Assembly: GCA_036270095.1 (NCBI GenBank)
Contig: DATBDE010000032.1
Location: 1 to 22,142 of the forward strand
Origin: DATBDE01 sp036270095
GTDB taxonomy: Bacteria; Actinomycetota; Thermoleophilia; Solirubrobacterales; Solirubrobacteraceae
DNA: 22,142 bases
Reading direction: 5' to 3'
A program made the translations under genes and the position numbers. Positions 1 through 7,696 of this stretch are shown here, in pieces. The notes under the pieces are model-generated. The model was not told the DNA's origin and did not search any database. It saw nothing but the letters and a program-made list of their open reading frames with translations. How positions within the stretch are numbered: the stretch's first letter is position 1; every line of letters begins with the position of its first letter.

Positions 1-51
1 GCCCGCAACACGATCGTCGCCGTGCTGCGCGACCTTGCCGGCCGGAGCTGA
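1..51 (+). CDS. C-terminal end of probable FAD subunit of a molybdopterin dehydrogenase (partial)
   Basis: The first 17 codons are open and end at TGA (49-51), three bases before the ATG of the molybdopterin subunit. The visible tail has the basic-hydrophobic pattern ARNTIVAVLRDLAG. In xanthine dehydrogenase-type operons the FAD-binding subunit (YagS/CoxM type) usually sits directly upstream of the YagR-type large subunit, and its last helix looks like this. The identity comes mainly from that order; only 16 residues are visible. Confidence 0.5.
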   Translation, partial: ARNTIVAVLRDLAGRS

Positions 52-54
52 CGG

Positions 55-2154
55 ATGGCCGTCACCGTGCAACGGGAGATCGGCGCGGACCACGAGCGCC
101 GCGACGGGCCGGCCAAGGTCACGGGGACCGCGCCGTACGCGTCCGAGCATCCGTTCGCGGACGCCGTCCATGCCCACGCCGTGCAGGCCCCGATCGCCCG
201 CGCCACGATCACGTCGATCGGCACCGCGGAGGCGGCCGCGGTCCCGGCCGTCATCACGATCCTCACGCATGAGAACGTCGAGCGTCTTGCTTCCGACGAG
301 GACAAGGAGCTCTGGGTGTTGCAGTCGCCGGATGTGTGCTTCCGCGGCCAGTTCGTGGCCGTGGTCGTCGCGGAGACGCCCGAGGCGGCGCGCGAGGCGG
401 CAGAGCTGGTCGAGGTCGCCTACGCCGGCCACGATCACGACGTCGTGCTGCGCGCGGACCACCCGGACCTCTACGCACCCGAGGCGGTCAACCCGTCGTT
501 CCCGACCGACACGCAGGACGGTGACCCCGACGCGGCACTCGCCTCGGCGGCGGTGGCCGTGGACGTGACCTACACCACTCCGGCCACCCACAACAACCCA
601 ATGGAGCCGCACACCACGGTCGCGCGGTGGGACGCCGAGGCCAAGCATCTCACGCTACATGACTCGACGCAGAGCGTCCACCAGGTCCGCGAGACGGTGG
701 CGCCGTTGTTCGGGCTCGACGTCGAGCAGGTGACCGTCGTTGCGCCGCACATCGGGGGCGGCTTCGGTTCCAAGGGCAGGCCGCACGCGCACGACGTCCT
801 TGCGTGCCACGCGGCCCGGGCCGTCGCCGGCCGCGACGTCAAGCTTCCGCTGACCCGGCAGATGTTGTTCTCCATCGCCGGCTACCGGACGCCGACGGTG
901 CAGCGGATGCGGCTCGGCGCTGCAGAGGACGGCAGGCTCGAGGCGATCACCCACGACGTGTGGGAGCAGACGTCGCGCATCAAGGAGTTCGCCGAGCAGA
1001 CCGCGGTCTCCACGCGGATGATGTATGCGTCGCGCAGCCGGCGGACCACCCACCGGCTTGCGCCGCTCGACGTCCCCGTCCCGTCGTGGATGCGCGCCCC
1101 GGGAGAGAACCCTGGCATGTACGCGGGCGAGTGCGCGATGGACGAGCTGGCGATCGCGCTCGGCATGGATCCGATCGAGCTGCGGATTCGCAACGAGCCA
1201 GACATCGATCCCGAGTCCGGCAACCGCTTCTCGACCCGCAACCTCGTCGCGTGCCTGCAGCAGGGCGCCGAGCGCTTCGGGTGGGACGGCCGGGACAATG
1301 TCCCATCGAGGAAGCCGGGGCCCGACGGCCGGCTGCGCGGGACCGGCGTCGCCGCATCGACGTACCCCGTCAACCGCATGCCCGGCTCCGAGGCAGCCAT
1401 CGATGTCCTCCCCGGCGGCCGCTTCCGTGTTCGCATCGGCGCCGTCGACATCGGTCAGGGCACCTGGACGGCGCTCGCTCAGGTCGCCGCGGACGCTCTC
1501 GGCGTGGCGCTGGAGCGGATCGACCTGCGGATCGGCGACACGGCGCTGCCCCACGCCTCCGTCGCGGGCGGATCGTCGGGCATCACCACCTGGGGCACCG
1601 CGGTGTGGAAGGCGGGGCGCGCCCTGATCGACGCCCACGGTCACCGACCCGACGCCGGTGCCACCGCGACCGGCGAGGCCGGCGACAACGACGCCGCGCA
1701 GCAGTACGCGATGCATGCCTTCGGCGCCCAGTTCGTGGCGGTGGAGGTCGATCCGGAGACCGGCGAGACCGTCGTGCCTCGCGCGTTGGGCATCTTCGCC
1801 GCTGGGCGGATCGTCAACCCGCGCACCGCGCGCTCGCAGTTCCTCGGCGGCATGACGATGGGCCTGTCGACCGCGCTGTGGGAGCAGAGCACGCTCGACC
1901 CCGTCACCGGCCACTACATCAACCACGACCTGGCTGAGTACCACGTGGCGACGTGCGCTGACATTCGCGATCTCGAGGTCGACTGGATCGAGGAGGACGA
2001 CCCGCACGTCAACCCGATGGGCACGAAGGGCATTGGTGAGATCGGCATCGTCGGCACCGCCGCCGCAGTCGCCAACGCCGTCCACAACGCCACGGGGATT
2101 CGCATCCGTGACCTGCCCATCACTCCGGACAAGCTGCTGGCCGCGCAGCGGTGA
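55..2154 (+). CDS. Xanthine/aldehyde dehydrogenase family, molybdopterin-binding subunit (YagR type)
   Basis: The 699-residue product is the large catalytic subunit of a three-component molybdenum hydroxylase, which oxidises aldehydes or purine-like substrates and passes electrons to FAD and 2Fe-2S subunits. The N-terminal aldehyde oxidase hammerhead domain covers about residues 15-125. The molybdopterin-binding part carries GGGFGSKG (about 234-241), MRAPGENPGMYA, DIGQGTW, and the C-terminal GIGEIGIVG, whose Glu corresponds to the catalytic glutamate of the family. It starts at ATG 55, three bases after the upstream stop, so it is the last gene of an operon entering from the left. The protein is a little shorter than usual: after GTAVWKAGRALIDA the sequence passes quickly to the conserved YAMHAFGAQF, where relatives have a longer helical stretch. 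Substrate cannot be told. Confidence 0.9.
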   Translation: MAVTVQREIGADHERRDGPAKVTGTAPYASEHPFADAVHAHAVQAPIARATITSIGTAEAAAVPAVITILTHENVERLASDEDKELWVLQSPDVCFRGQFVAVVVAETPEAAREAAELVEVAYAGHDHDVVLRADHPDLYAPEAVNPSFPTDTQDGDPDAALASAAVAVDVTYTTPATHNNPMEPHTTVARWDAEAKHLTLHDSTQSVHQVRETVAPLFGLDVEQVTVVAPHIGGGFGSKGRPHAHDVLACHAARAVAGRDVKLPLTRQMLFSIAGYRTPTVQRMRLGAAEDGRLEAITHDVWEQTSRIKEFAEQTAVSTRMMYASRSRRTTHRLAPLDVPVPSWMRAPGENPGMYAGECAMDELAIALGMDPIELRIRNEPDIDPESGNRFSTRNLVACLQQGAERFGWDGRDNVPSRKPGPDGRLRGTGVAASTYPVNRMPGSEAAIDVLPGGRFRVRIGAVDIGQGTWTALAQVAADALGVALERIDLRIGDTALPHASVAGGSSGITTWGTAVWKAGRALIDAHGHRPDAGATATGEAGDNDAAQQYAMHAFGAQFVAVEVDPETGETVVPRALGIFAAGRIVNPRTARSQFLGGMTMGLSTALWEQSTLDPVTGHYINHDLAEYHVATCADIRDLEVDWIEEDDPHVNPMGTKGIGEIGIVGTAAAVANAVHNATGIRIRDLPITPDKLLAAQR

Positions 2155-2187
2155 CGTCGGCGCCTCGCACCGGCGCCTGCGCCGCGC

Positions 2188-2418
2188 TCATGGCGCGGCC
2201 TCCGGAGAGGGCTCCCAGAAGTCGTCGAGCGTAGTCGCGTCGCCGCGGTCGAGCTTGCGGGAAACCGGCCAGATCTCGACCGGCTCGTCGCCCTCGTTGC
2301 GATGCGAACGGGGCGTGTGGGGCGCCACCCGCACGACGATTCCAGAGCCGACGTTTTCGACGTCGGCAAAGTCGGCGCGGGCCCCGGTGGGTCCCCGCCC
2401 GGAGAGGTCCTTGTATAT
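2188..2418 (-). pseudogene. Remnant of a cupin-domain protein (C-terminal part only)
   Basis: Reading leftwards, one frame encodes KDLSGRGPTGARADFADVEN, then GSGIVVRVAPHTPRSHRNEG and DEPVEIWPVSRKLD, ending DDFWEPSPEAAP and TGA at 2188-2190. The pattern of a hydrophobic strand, then P-H-T-P-R-S and RNEGDEPVEIW matches the second conserved motif of small single-domain cupins. The first metal-binding motif (H-x-H) is missing, there is no convincing start codon, and upstream the frame turns into arginine-rich sequence. It is therefore a decayed fragment, or a gene broken by frameshifts. It is convergent with the dehydrogenase gene ending at 2154. Confidence 0.45.
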
Positions 2419-2556
2419 AGGTCGATGCCCTCGGCGTCGGCGAGTCCTGCAGGCCTTCGGAGAAGCGCACGGCGAGCTTGCCGGTCACCGGCGATGCCGC
2501 TCGAGGCGCCGGTGACTATCTCCGTCGCCTCGTGCAACGGAGGCGCCATCGCCGCC

Positions 2557-3051
2557 CTACGACCGCTTCTCGGTAGCCAACCAGGCCTGCTGGAGGAAGT
2601 CGGCAGCGGCGACGACTGCGAACACGCTGGCCACGGTCCGTGTAGCCTCGGGCTCGCGCACGTAGCTCGCGACTAGTGCTGTGGCCACCCATTGCCCCAC
2701 GCAGTACGGACACACCACGAGCTCGCCCACCGCCCGGCGAACGCCGCGTCCGCGCGGCTCCTCGGAGACCTCGGACGGGCCGGCCTCGCCGGCGTAACGG
2801 GTGAACGGGCTGCGCAGAAAGCTGGTCACCCGGTCCTTCGTGATGATGCGACTGAGCTTGTAGGTCGCCGCCCCCAGCAGGGCGAGGTCGCCGGGGCCGA
2901 TACGGCGGGTCAGGCGTCCGCGCGAGCGGCGCTGCTGGAGCGCGTAAGCGGCCACGCCGCCGTTGAACACGGCGGTGAGGAGGGCGTAGCCACCGAGCGG
3001 GATGTCCTGCTCGGGCGCGTAGCCGCCGTCGACGGGCTGCGGGTCCGGCAC
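2557..3051 (-). CDS. DUF1360 family membrane protein
   Basis: The product is a 164-residue protein of unknown function. Family marks are a hydrophobic N-terminal segment (GYALLTAVFNGGVAAYAL, about 20-38), the block ATYKLSRIITKDRVTSFLR followed by PFTRYAGEAG, then the acidic EVSEEPRGRGVRRAVGELVV and a CPYC pair before a second membrane segment (GQWVATALVASYV). A third hydrophobic stretch, TVASVFAVVAAADFLQQAW, lies near the end. These are the usual DUF1360 (PF07098) features at the usual length. ATG at 3051 is the chosen start. No neighbour suggests a function, because both flanks are decayed sequence. Confidence 0.85.
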   Translation of the reverse strand: MPDPQPVDGGYAPEQDIPLGGYALLTAVFNGGVAAYALQQRRSRGRLTRRIGPGDLALLGAATYKLSRIITKDRVTSFLRSPFTRYAGEAGPSEVSEEPRGRGVRRAVGELVVCPYCVGQWVATALVASYVREPEATRTVASVFAVVAAADFLQQAWLATEKRS

Positions 3052-3083
3052 CGGGCTCCAGTACCCGGAGCCGCCGACGTTCA

Positions 3084-3300
3084 GACCGAAACGGGGTCGA
3101 AGTCGGCTACGAGCGCCGAGTGGTGCGAAAGGCCCTCTTCGCGCCAGTCGTGTCGGTAGGCGCAGTGGGTTAACGCGAAACCGGTGCCGAGGTGATCAGG
3201 TGGTCCAGCCGGTAGCCGCCTCTCGGCCACTTCCAAATCGGTTCCCGCTCGGCGTAGCCGTGCAGGGACCCGGACGGCTTCAAGCGGCGCAGTCCCAGCG
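3084..3300 (-). pseudogene. Frameshifted C-terminal remnant of an endonuclease/exonuclease/phosphatase family protein
   Basis: Two frames of the minus strand together give the end of an EEP-fold phosphodiesterase. One frame reads LKPSGSLHGYAEREPIWKWP then RGGYRLDHLITSAPV and hits a stop. A second frame continues with CAYRHDWREEGLSHHSALVADFD. In intact family members these pieces are joined (RGGYRLDHxxxS... followed by WREEGLSDHSALVADF), where the D-H-S motif holds catalytic Asp and His. Here the motif reads S-H-H-S, so the Asp is changed as well. The N-terminal domain is absent: the alcohol dehydrogenase gene ends at 3418. The bases from 3310 to 3417 hold another coherent open fragment (FVAGPAQHPDGTVWTFARSS) that may belong to the same lost gene. 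Confidence 0.6.
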
Positions 3301-3417
3301 CTCGCCACGCTCAGGCCGCAGCCCGCCGCGCGAGCTCCGCGCGAACGTCCACACGGTCCCGTCGGGATGCTGAGCTGGCCCGGCGACGAATAACCGGCGG
3401 TCGCCTGTGCTCAGGCG

Positions 3418-4602
3418 TCAGGGACGGATCAGCACTTTGAACGCGCTGTCTTCCTTCTTCTGAAAGATCTCGTAGGCGTGCGGCGCCTGGTCGAGCGGGA
3501 CGTGGTGGGTGGCGAAGTCCTCGACCCCGAGCGGGTCGGCGTCGTCGGCGACCAGGGGCAGCAGGTCGTCGATCCAGCGCCGGACATTGGCCTGTCCCAT
3601 GCGCACGTTGATCTGCTTGTCGAACATCTGGATCAGCGGCATCGGGCTGATGGCGCCGCCGTAGACGCCCGAGAGCGACACCGTGCCGCCGCGCTGGACG
3701 AGCTCGATGGCCATGTGCAGCGCGCTCAGGCGGTCGATGCCGGCGGTCTCGATGACTTTCTGCGCGGCGGCGTCGGGCAGGAGCCCGGCGAGCCGGTGCG
3801 CGAGCTTGCCGATGGGCGCGCCGTGCGCCTCCATGCCGACCGCGTCGATGACCGAGATCGGCCCGCGGCCGTCGGTCATCTCGCGCACGACCGCCGGAAC
3901 GTCGTCGTGCTCGTCGAGGTGGATGGTCTCGACGCCGTGCTCGCGGGCGCGGGCGAGGCGATCGTCGACGAGGTCGACGCCGATGACGCGGCCCGCGCCG
4001 CGGTGCTGCGCCACGCGGGTACACATCTCCCCGATCGGGCCGAGCCCGAGCACGAGCACGGTCTCACCGCCGGGGACGTCGGCGTACTCCACCGCCTGCC
4101 ACGCGGTGGGCAGCACGTCGGAGAGATAGACGAAGCGATCGTCGGGCGGCCCCTCGGGCACCTTGATCGGCCCGTACTGCGCCTCGGGCACGCGCAGGAA
4201 CTCCGCCTGCCCGCCGGGAACCTGGCCATAGAGCTTGGTATAGCCGAGCAGCGCGGCACCCGTGTCGTACTCGTGCACCTGCGTCGTCTCGCACTGCGAC
4301 TGCAGGCCCTTGCCGCACATGTAGCAGTGCCCGCACGAGACGTTGAACGGGATCACGACGCGGTCGCCGCGTGCGATGTCCGTGACCTCGGCGCCGACCT
4401 CCTCGACGACACCCATCGGCTCGTGGCCGAGGATGTCGCCGCGATCGATATAGGCGCCGAGCACCTCGTACAGATGCAGGTCGGATCCGCAGATGCCCGA
4501 CGACGTCACGCGAATGATCGCGTCGGTCGGATGCTCGATCGTGGGATCCGGGACCTCCTCGACGCGGACGTCGTGGGTGCCGTGCCAGGTCAATGCCTTC
4601 AT
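3418..4602 (-). CDS. Zinc-dependent alcohol dehydrogenase (MDR family, formaldehyde dehydrogenase-like)
   Basis: The 394-residue cytosolic enzyme is predicted to oxidise an alcohol or aldehyde adduct with NAD(P). The catalytic zinc ligands fit Cys38 (GICGSDLH) and His60-Glu61 (GHEPMGVVEEVG). The structural zinc site is Cys90, Cys93, Cys96 and Cys104. The nucleotide fold shows VLVLGLGPIGEMC, and DAVGMEAHG is typical of the glutathione-independent formaldehyde dehydrogenase-like branch. I chose ATG 4602 rather than the open extension to 5067 because MKALTWHG is the family N-terminus, GGAAGG-like SD sequence (AAGGAAGG) lies just upstream, and the ATG overlaps the TGA of the upstream gene (ATGA). 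It is the second gene of a two-gene operon with the FAD-Rieske protein. Substrate unknown. Confidence 0.93.
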   Translation of the reverse strand: MKALTWHGTHDVRVEEVPDPTIEHPTDAIIRVTSSGICGSDLHLYEVLGAYIDRGDILGHEPMGVVEEVGAEVTDIARGDRVVIPFNVSCGHCYMCGKGLQSQCETTQVHEYDTGAALLGYTKLYGQVPGGQAEFLRVPEAQYGPIKVPEGPPDDRFVYLSDVLPTAWQAVEYADVPGGETVLVLGLGPIGEMCTRVAQHRGAGRVIGVDLVDDRLARAREHGVETIHLDEHDDVPAVVREMTDGRGPISVIDAVGMEAHGAPIGKLAHRLAGLLPDAAAQKVIETAGIDRLSALHMAIELVQRGGTVSLSGVYGGAISPMPLIQMFDKQINVRMGQANVRRWIDDLLPLVADDADPLGVEDFATHHVPLDQAPHAYEIFQKKEDSAFKVLIRP

Positions 4603-6125
4603 GCCGGTGCCTTCCTTGATTGGTGCGGGCCGCGCAGCGGCGAGCCGAGCGGGCGAGTCGCAGGTCCTTGGAGCACGCTGCCGTCGACGCCAAACCGGGA
4701 GCCGTGGCACGGGCAGTCCCAGGAACGCTCGGCGGCGTTCCAGGCGACCCTGCAGCCCAGGTGCGTGCAGGCCGGGTTGTGCAGATGCAGTTCGCCATTG
4801 GTGTCGCGGTAGGCCGCGGCCGGGAGGCCGGCGACGCGCACGATGCGACCCTCGTCGCGGCCGAGCGCATCGGTGCCGCGCAGCGGGAGCCGCAGCCAGT
4901 CGCCGACCAGGTGCCGTCCGTCCTTGACCAGCTCGCGCCCGACGCCGCCCGCCGACTGACGCAGCGTACGACGGCTGGCGTCGAACGCGGCCGCGTACGG
5001 GTTCGGGCGCCCGAGCAGTCGGTCGGCCACGATGAGCGCCGCAAGAGTGCCGTTGGTAAGCCCCCACTTGCGAAAGCCGGCGGCGATCCAGAACCCGCTC
5101 AGGCCGGGCAGCAGCGGCCCGGCGTAGGGAATCCCATCCGCCGGCCGAAGGTCCTGCGCCGACCAGCGGTGGGTAAAGCCCTCGACGCCGAAGCGCGCGC
5201 TTGCAAAGGCCTCGAGCGCTTCGTAGCGCGCGGGTGTGTTGTCGTCCTCGCCGGTGACGTGTCCCTCGCCACCGACCAGCAGCAGCTCGCCGTCGCCGTA
5301 GGGATGGGAGCGCAGCGAACGCGTCGGGCCGTCGGCCGAGATGAGCATGCCGTTAAGCGGCTCGGTCACCGGCGCCGCGACGCCATACGAGCGCTCGGCG
5401 GTCAGGCGCGTGAACCACAGGCCCCGGTCCAGCAGCGGCATGTGGCTCGCAAGAACGACGCGGTCGGCAGACACCTCCGCTCGCTCGGTGCGCAGGCGCG
5501 GCGCGCCGAGGCGGTTGGCGCCAAGCACGCGGCTGTGCTCGAACACGCGGCCACCGGCCCGCTCCACGGCCTCCACGAGCCCCTCGACGTAACGGACCGG
5601 ATGCAGCTCGGCGCCGTCCTCGGACGGCAGCGAAACCGCGCCGGCGACAGCCCACGGCAGCGGCGTGTCGGTCTCGAAGGTCGCGTCTAGCCCTGCCTCC
5701 ACGGCGGCCCGCACCTCGCGCCGGACCCGGTCCACGCCCTCCGCCGTCTGCGCGTACGTATACGCGCGCTGGGACCGCCAGTCGCAAGCGATGCCCTCGT
5801 CGACGACCGTAGCGGCCATCCAGCGAATCGCGTCGGCGTTGGCCTGCGCGTACGAGCGCGCCGTGGCCGGGTCGAACCGGTCGGCGAGCTCGGCGTACAC
5901 GAGCTGGTGCAGCGGCGTGAGCTTGGCCGTTGTGTTGCCGGTCACCCCGCCGCCGATGCGGTCTGCTTCCAGCACCACCACGTCACAACCGGCGCGTGCA
6001 AGCGACAGAGCCGCGGTCAGCCCGGTGATCCCGGCACCGACGACCGCCACCCCGGCACGAAGCTCACCGGACGCCGGCGGCCGCGGGTCGGAGTCGTCAC
6101 GATCAGACAGCCAAGGAGACGTCAC
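4599..6125 (-). CDS. FAD-dependent oxidoreductase with C-terminal Rieske 2Fe-2S domain
   Basis: The 508-residue protein combines a glycine oxidase/DadA-like FAD domain with a Rieske domain. The FAD motif VAVVGAGITGLTAALSLARAG is near residue 26, and IAAGFRKWGLTNG near 370 is the second FAD contact typical of this group. The Rieske cluster ligands are Cys453 and His455 (CTHLGC) and Cys471 and His474 (CPCHGSRF), with Cys458 and Cys473 available for the usual disulfide. Start is GTG at 6125; no ATG fits the family N-terminus better. The stop overlaps the start of the alcohol dehydrogenase by four bases, suggesting translational coupling. Members of this family are generally annotated as FAD-dependent oxidoreductases; the physiological substrate is not known. 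Confidence 0.92.
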   Translation of the reverse strand: MTSPWLSDRDDSDPRPPASGELRAGVAVVGAGITGLTAALSLARAGCDVVVLEADRIGGGVTGNTTAKLTPLHQLVYAELADRFDPATARSYAQANADAIRWMAATVVDEGIACDWRSQRAYTYAQTAEGVDRVRREVRAAVEAGLDATFETDTPLPWAVAGAVSLPSEDGAELHPVRYVEGLVEAVERAGGRVFEHSRVLGANRLGAPRLRTERAEVSADRVVLASHMPLLDRGLWFTRLTAERSYGVAAPVTEPLNGMLISADGPTRSLRSHPYGDGELLLVGGEGHVTGEDDNTPARYEALEAFASARFGVEGFTHRWSAQDLRPADGIPYAGPLLPGLSGFWIAAGFRKWGLTNGTLAALIVADRLLGRPNPYAAAFDASRRTLRQSAGGVGRELVKDGRHLVGDWLRLPLRGTDALGRDEGRIVRVAGLPAAAYRDTNGELHLHNPACTHLGCRVAWNAAERSWDCPCHGSRFGVDGSVLQGPATRPLGSPLRGPHQSRKAPA

Positions 6126-6259
6126 GACGGACCGCCGGTACCCGCTCGGCTCGCGCCGGAAGCGGGCAACCCGCCGCGCGCCGTTCGGTGGGGTCAGCGC
6201 GCGTTCGGCGAAGCGGAGCGGGGGAGGCGCGTCCCCATGCGCGTGGTCGCTGACAGCTG

Positions 6260-6440
6260 ATGCCGACGGCGGTTTCGGAGGCGGTGGTGGTCATCACCGG
6301 CGCGTCGAGATATGGCGGTTTGACGACGTGCCCTCCGAGAGCTTCCGACGGGTCGTCGAGACCAACTTGGTCGGTCAGGTGCACAGTGCCCGCGCGGCCA
6401 TCCGCCGGTTTCGCCGGCAGGCCAGCGGTGTCCGGACCGG
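6260..6440 (+). pseudogene. Short-chain dehydrogenase remnant with internal deletion and frameshift
   Basis: ATG at 6260 begins PTAVSEAVVVITGAS, the beta-1 strand and first glycine motif of a classical SDR. Directly after it, in another frame, the sequence reads WRFDDVPSESFRRVVETNLV then GQVHSARAAIRRFRRQ. In intact SDRs of this type that segment (R-F-x-D-x-P-x-x-x-F-R-R-V-V-E-T-N-L-x-G-x-V-H-G-A) lies roughly 80-90 residues after TGAS, beyond the NNAG motif. The central Rossmann part, including NNAG, is therefore gone. The C-terminal half with the catalytic Ser and YxxxK is also missing. It sits alone between the start of the FAD-Rieske gene and the end of another broken SDR. Confidence 0.65.
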
Positions 6441-6507
6441 ACGGCAGCGCGCCAGGCGGGCTGACCGACTCATGCGACGCAAGACGCCGGGCGGCGGTGC
6501 CCACCAC

Positions 6508-7300
6508 TTACTCCTTGGCTGAGCCCGGCTCGGCCATCCATCGGTGCATCTCGGCCTTGACGCTGTCGGGGAGCACGCGGCTGCCGCGGCCTTGAAGCTT
6601 GGTCTGCAGCGACGCCGACACGACGCGCTCCTTGCCCGCCATCAGCGCCTCAAAGCCCTCGCGGGCAACGTCGGCCGGATCGTCCTTGTCGTCCGTGCCG
6701 ACCTTTGTGTCGAGCATGTCGGCGCGTTCGAAGAACTCCGTGTCGGTGGGGCCGGGCAGCAACAGGGTGATCGTGATGTCCGTGTCCTTGAGCTCGTTGC
6801 CCAGCGCCAAGCCGAACGACTGCACGAAGGACTTCTACGCGTTGTAGACCGCCTGGAACGATCCCGGCATGGTCGAGGCGATCGACGAGGTCAACAGGAC
6901 CCGGCCGGAGTCGCGCACGGTCATGTCGCGCAGCACCAGCTTGGCCAGGTGCACGGACGTTGAGATCAATGACGCGCAGCTCGTCCTCGAGTTTGGTGTC
7001 GGTGGCGAATGCTCCACCCGCCCCGATGCCGGAGTTCAGCGCGACTGCCTCAACAGCGCGCCCGCCGGCGGTCGCCCGCGCATAGAGCTCCTCGACGCCG
7101 TCGGGCTTGCTGAGGTCGACCTGGACGGACTCAACCTGCGCCGCGTCGCCGCCGAGCGGTCCGGCGGCGAAGCGGATCGCGTCATCCTCGGCCACGATGA
7201 GGAGATCAAAGCCGTCGGCGAACTGCTTGGCCAGCTCGTGGCCGATCCCGCTTGATGCCCCGGTTACGAGGGCCAAGGGAGGAGTGGGTTGGTTGGTCAT
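6508..7300 (-). pseudogene. Short-chain dehydrogenase broken by a frameshift and an amber codon
   Basis: ATG 7300 starts MTNQPTPPLALVTGASSGIG, the normal SDR cofactor motif, and the frame is good through LEDELRVIDLNV. Near 6950-6965 the frame shifts; the continuation VHLAKLVLRDMTVRDSGRVL then LTSSIASTMPGSFQAVYNA is in another frame. The next codon is TAG (6835-6837), followed in the same frame by KSFVQSFGLALGNELKD and a complete C-terminus ending at 6508. The expected active-site sequence is YNASK, so the serine codon between catalytic Tyr and Lys appears changed TCG to TAG. With two independent lesions this is most likely a recent pseudogene, since the rest is well conserved. NNAG is replaced by LNSG, as in one SDR subgroup. 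Confidence 0.85.
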
Positions 7301-7486
7301 GGCGCCCCCTGTTCCCAACCCGCAATCACGCCTTACCGCAATCCACCCTCCGCCGGACAGTGCTTGCGATCGGCGGGTGTCGCGCCGAAGTCGCGTGCGT
7401 AGGCGTGCTCGTAGACGTCGAGCGCTAGCACCCTCGTTGGCGCACGATCGTTCTCAGGCGTGGTCACCGGCCGGGGCCGGACCCGG

Positions 7487-7696
7487 TTACCGCCCGCCCC
7501 CTTCCCCGGTCACGAACCCGGTAGTCCGATGAGTGCCGTCGCAGAAGGGCGTGATGCGCGAGCGGCCGCAGCGGCACAGCGCGATCGTCGCGCGGCGGGT
7601 GGGGATGCGGGCGCCGGTCGCGTCGACGAGCCGGACCGGGCCGCGTACGATCAGCGGCCCGTCGGGATAGCACGCGATCTCGGTGGGTCGGGTCAT
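7487..7696 (-). CDS. CDGSH iron-sulfur domain protein
   Basis: The 69-residue protein has a single CDGSH-type 2Fe-2S site: Cys41, Cys43, Cys52 and His56 in CRCGRSRITPFCDGTH, the 3Cys-1His pattern of the mitoNEET family. The N-terminal half contains short beta strands (ACYPDGPLIVRGPVRLVD) usual in bacterial single-CDGSH proteins. ATG 7696 overlaps the TGA of the upstream iron redox gene (ATGA). An in-frame extension to 7723 would reach further into that gene and has no support. It is the last gene of the operon and ends with TAA. The likely role is electron transfer or Fe-S handling for the upstream enzyme. Confidence 0.92.
   Translation of the reverse strand: MTRPTEIACYPDGPLIVRGPVRLVDATGARIPTRRATIALCRCGRSRITPFCDGTHRTTGFVTGEGGGR

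Noticed and set aside
655..2085. 476-residue minus-strand frame opposite the molybdenum dehydrogenase
   Set aside because: Shadow frame with Arg/Gly/Asp-rich sequence and no recognisable domain.
4603..5067. N-terminal extension of the alcohol dehydrogenase frame
   Set aside because: Arginine-rich shadow of the Rieske domain; MKALTWHG at 4602 with its own ribosome site and the ATGA overlap is the real start.
6835..6837. TAG as a recoded amber codon in the SDR
   Set aside because: A separate frameshift upstream also destroys the gene and nothing suggests suppression or recoding elements.
7467..7480. CCGGCC-GG-GGCCGG hairpin after the CDGSH gene as a terminator
   Set aside because: Usable stem is only about five bases and no T tract follows; such GC palindromes are common here.
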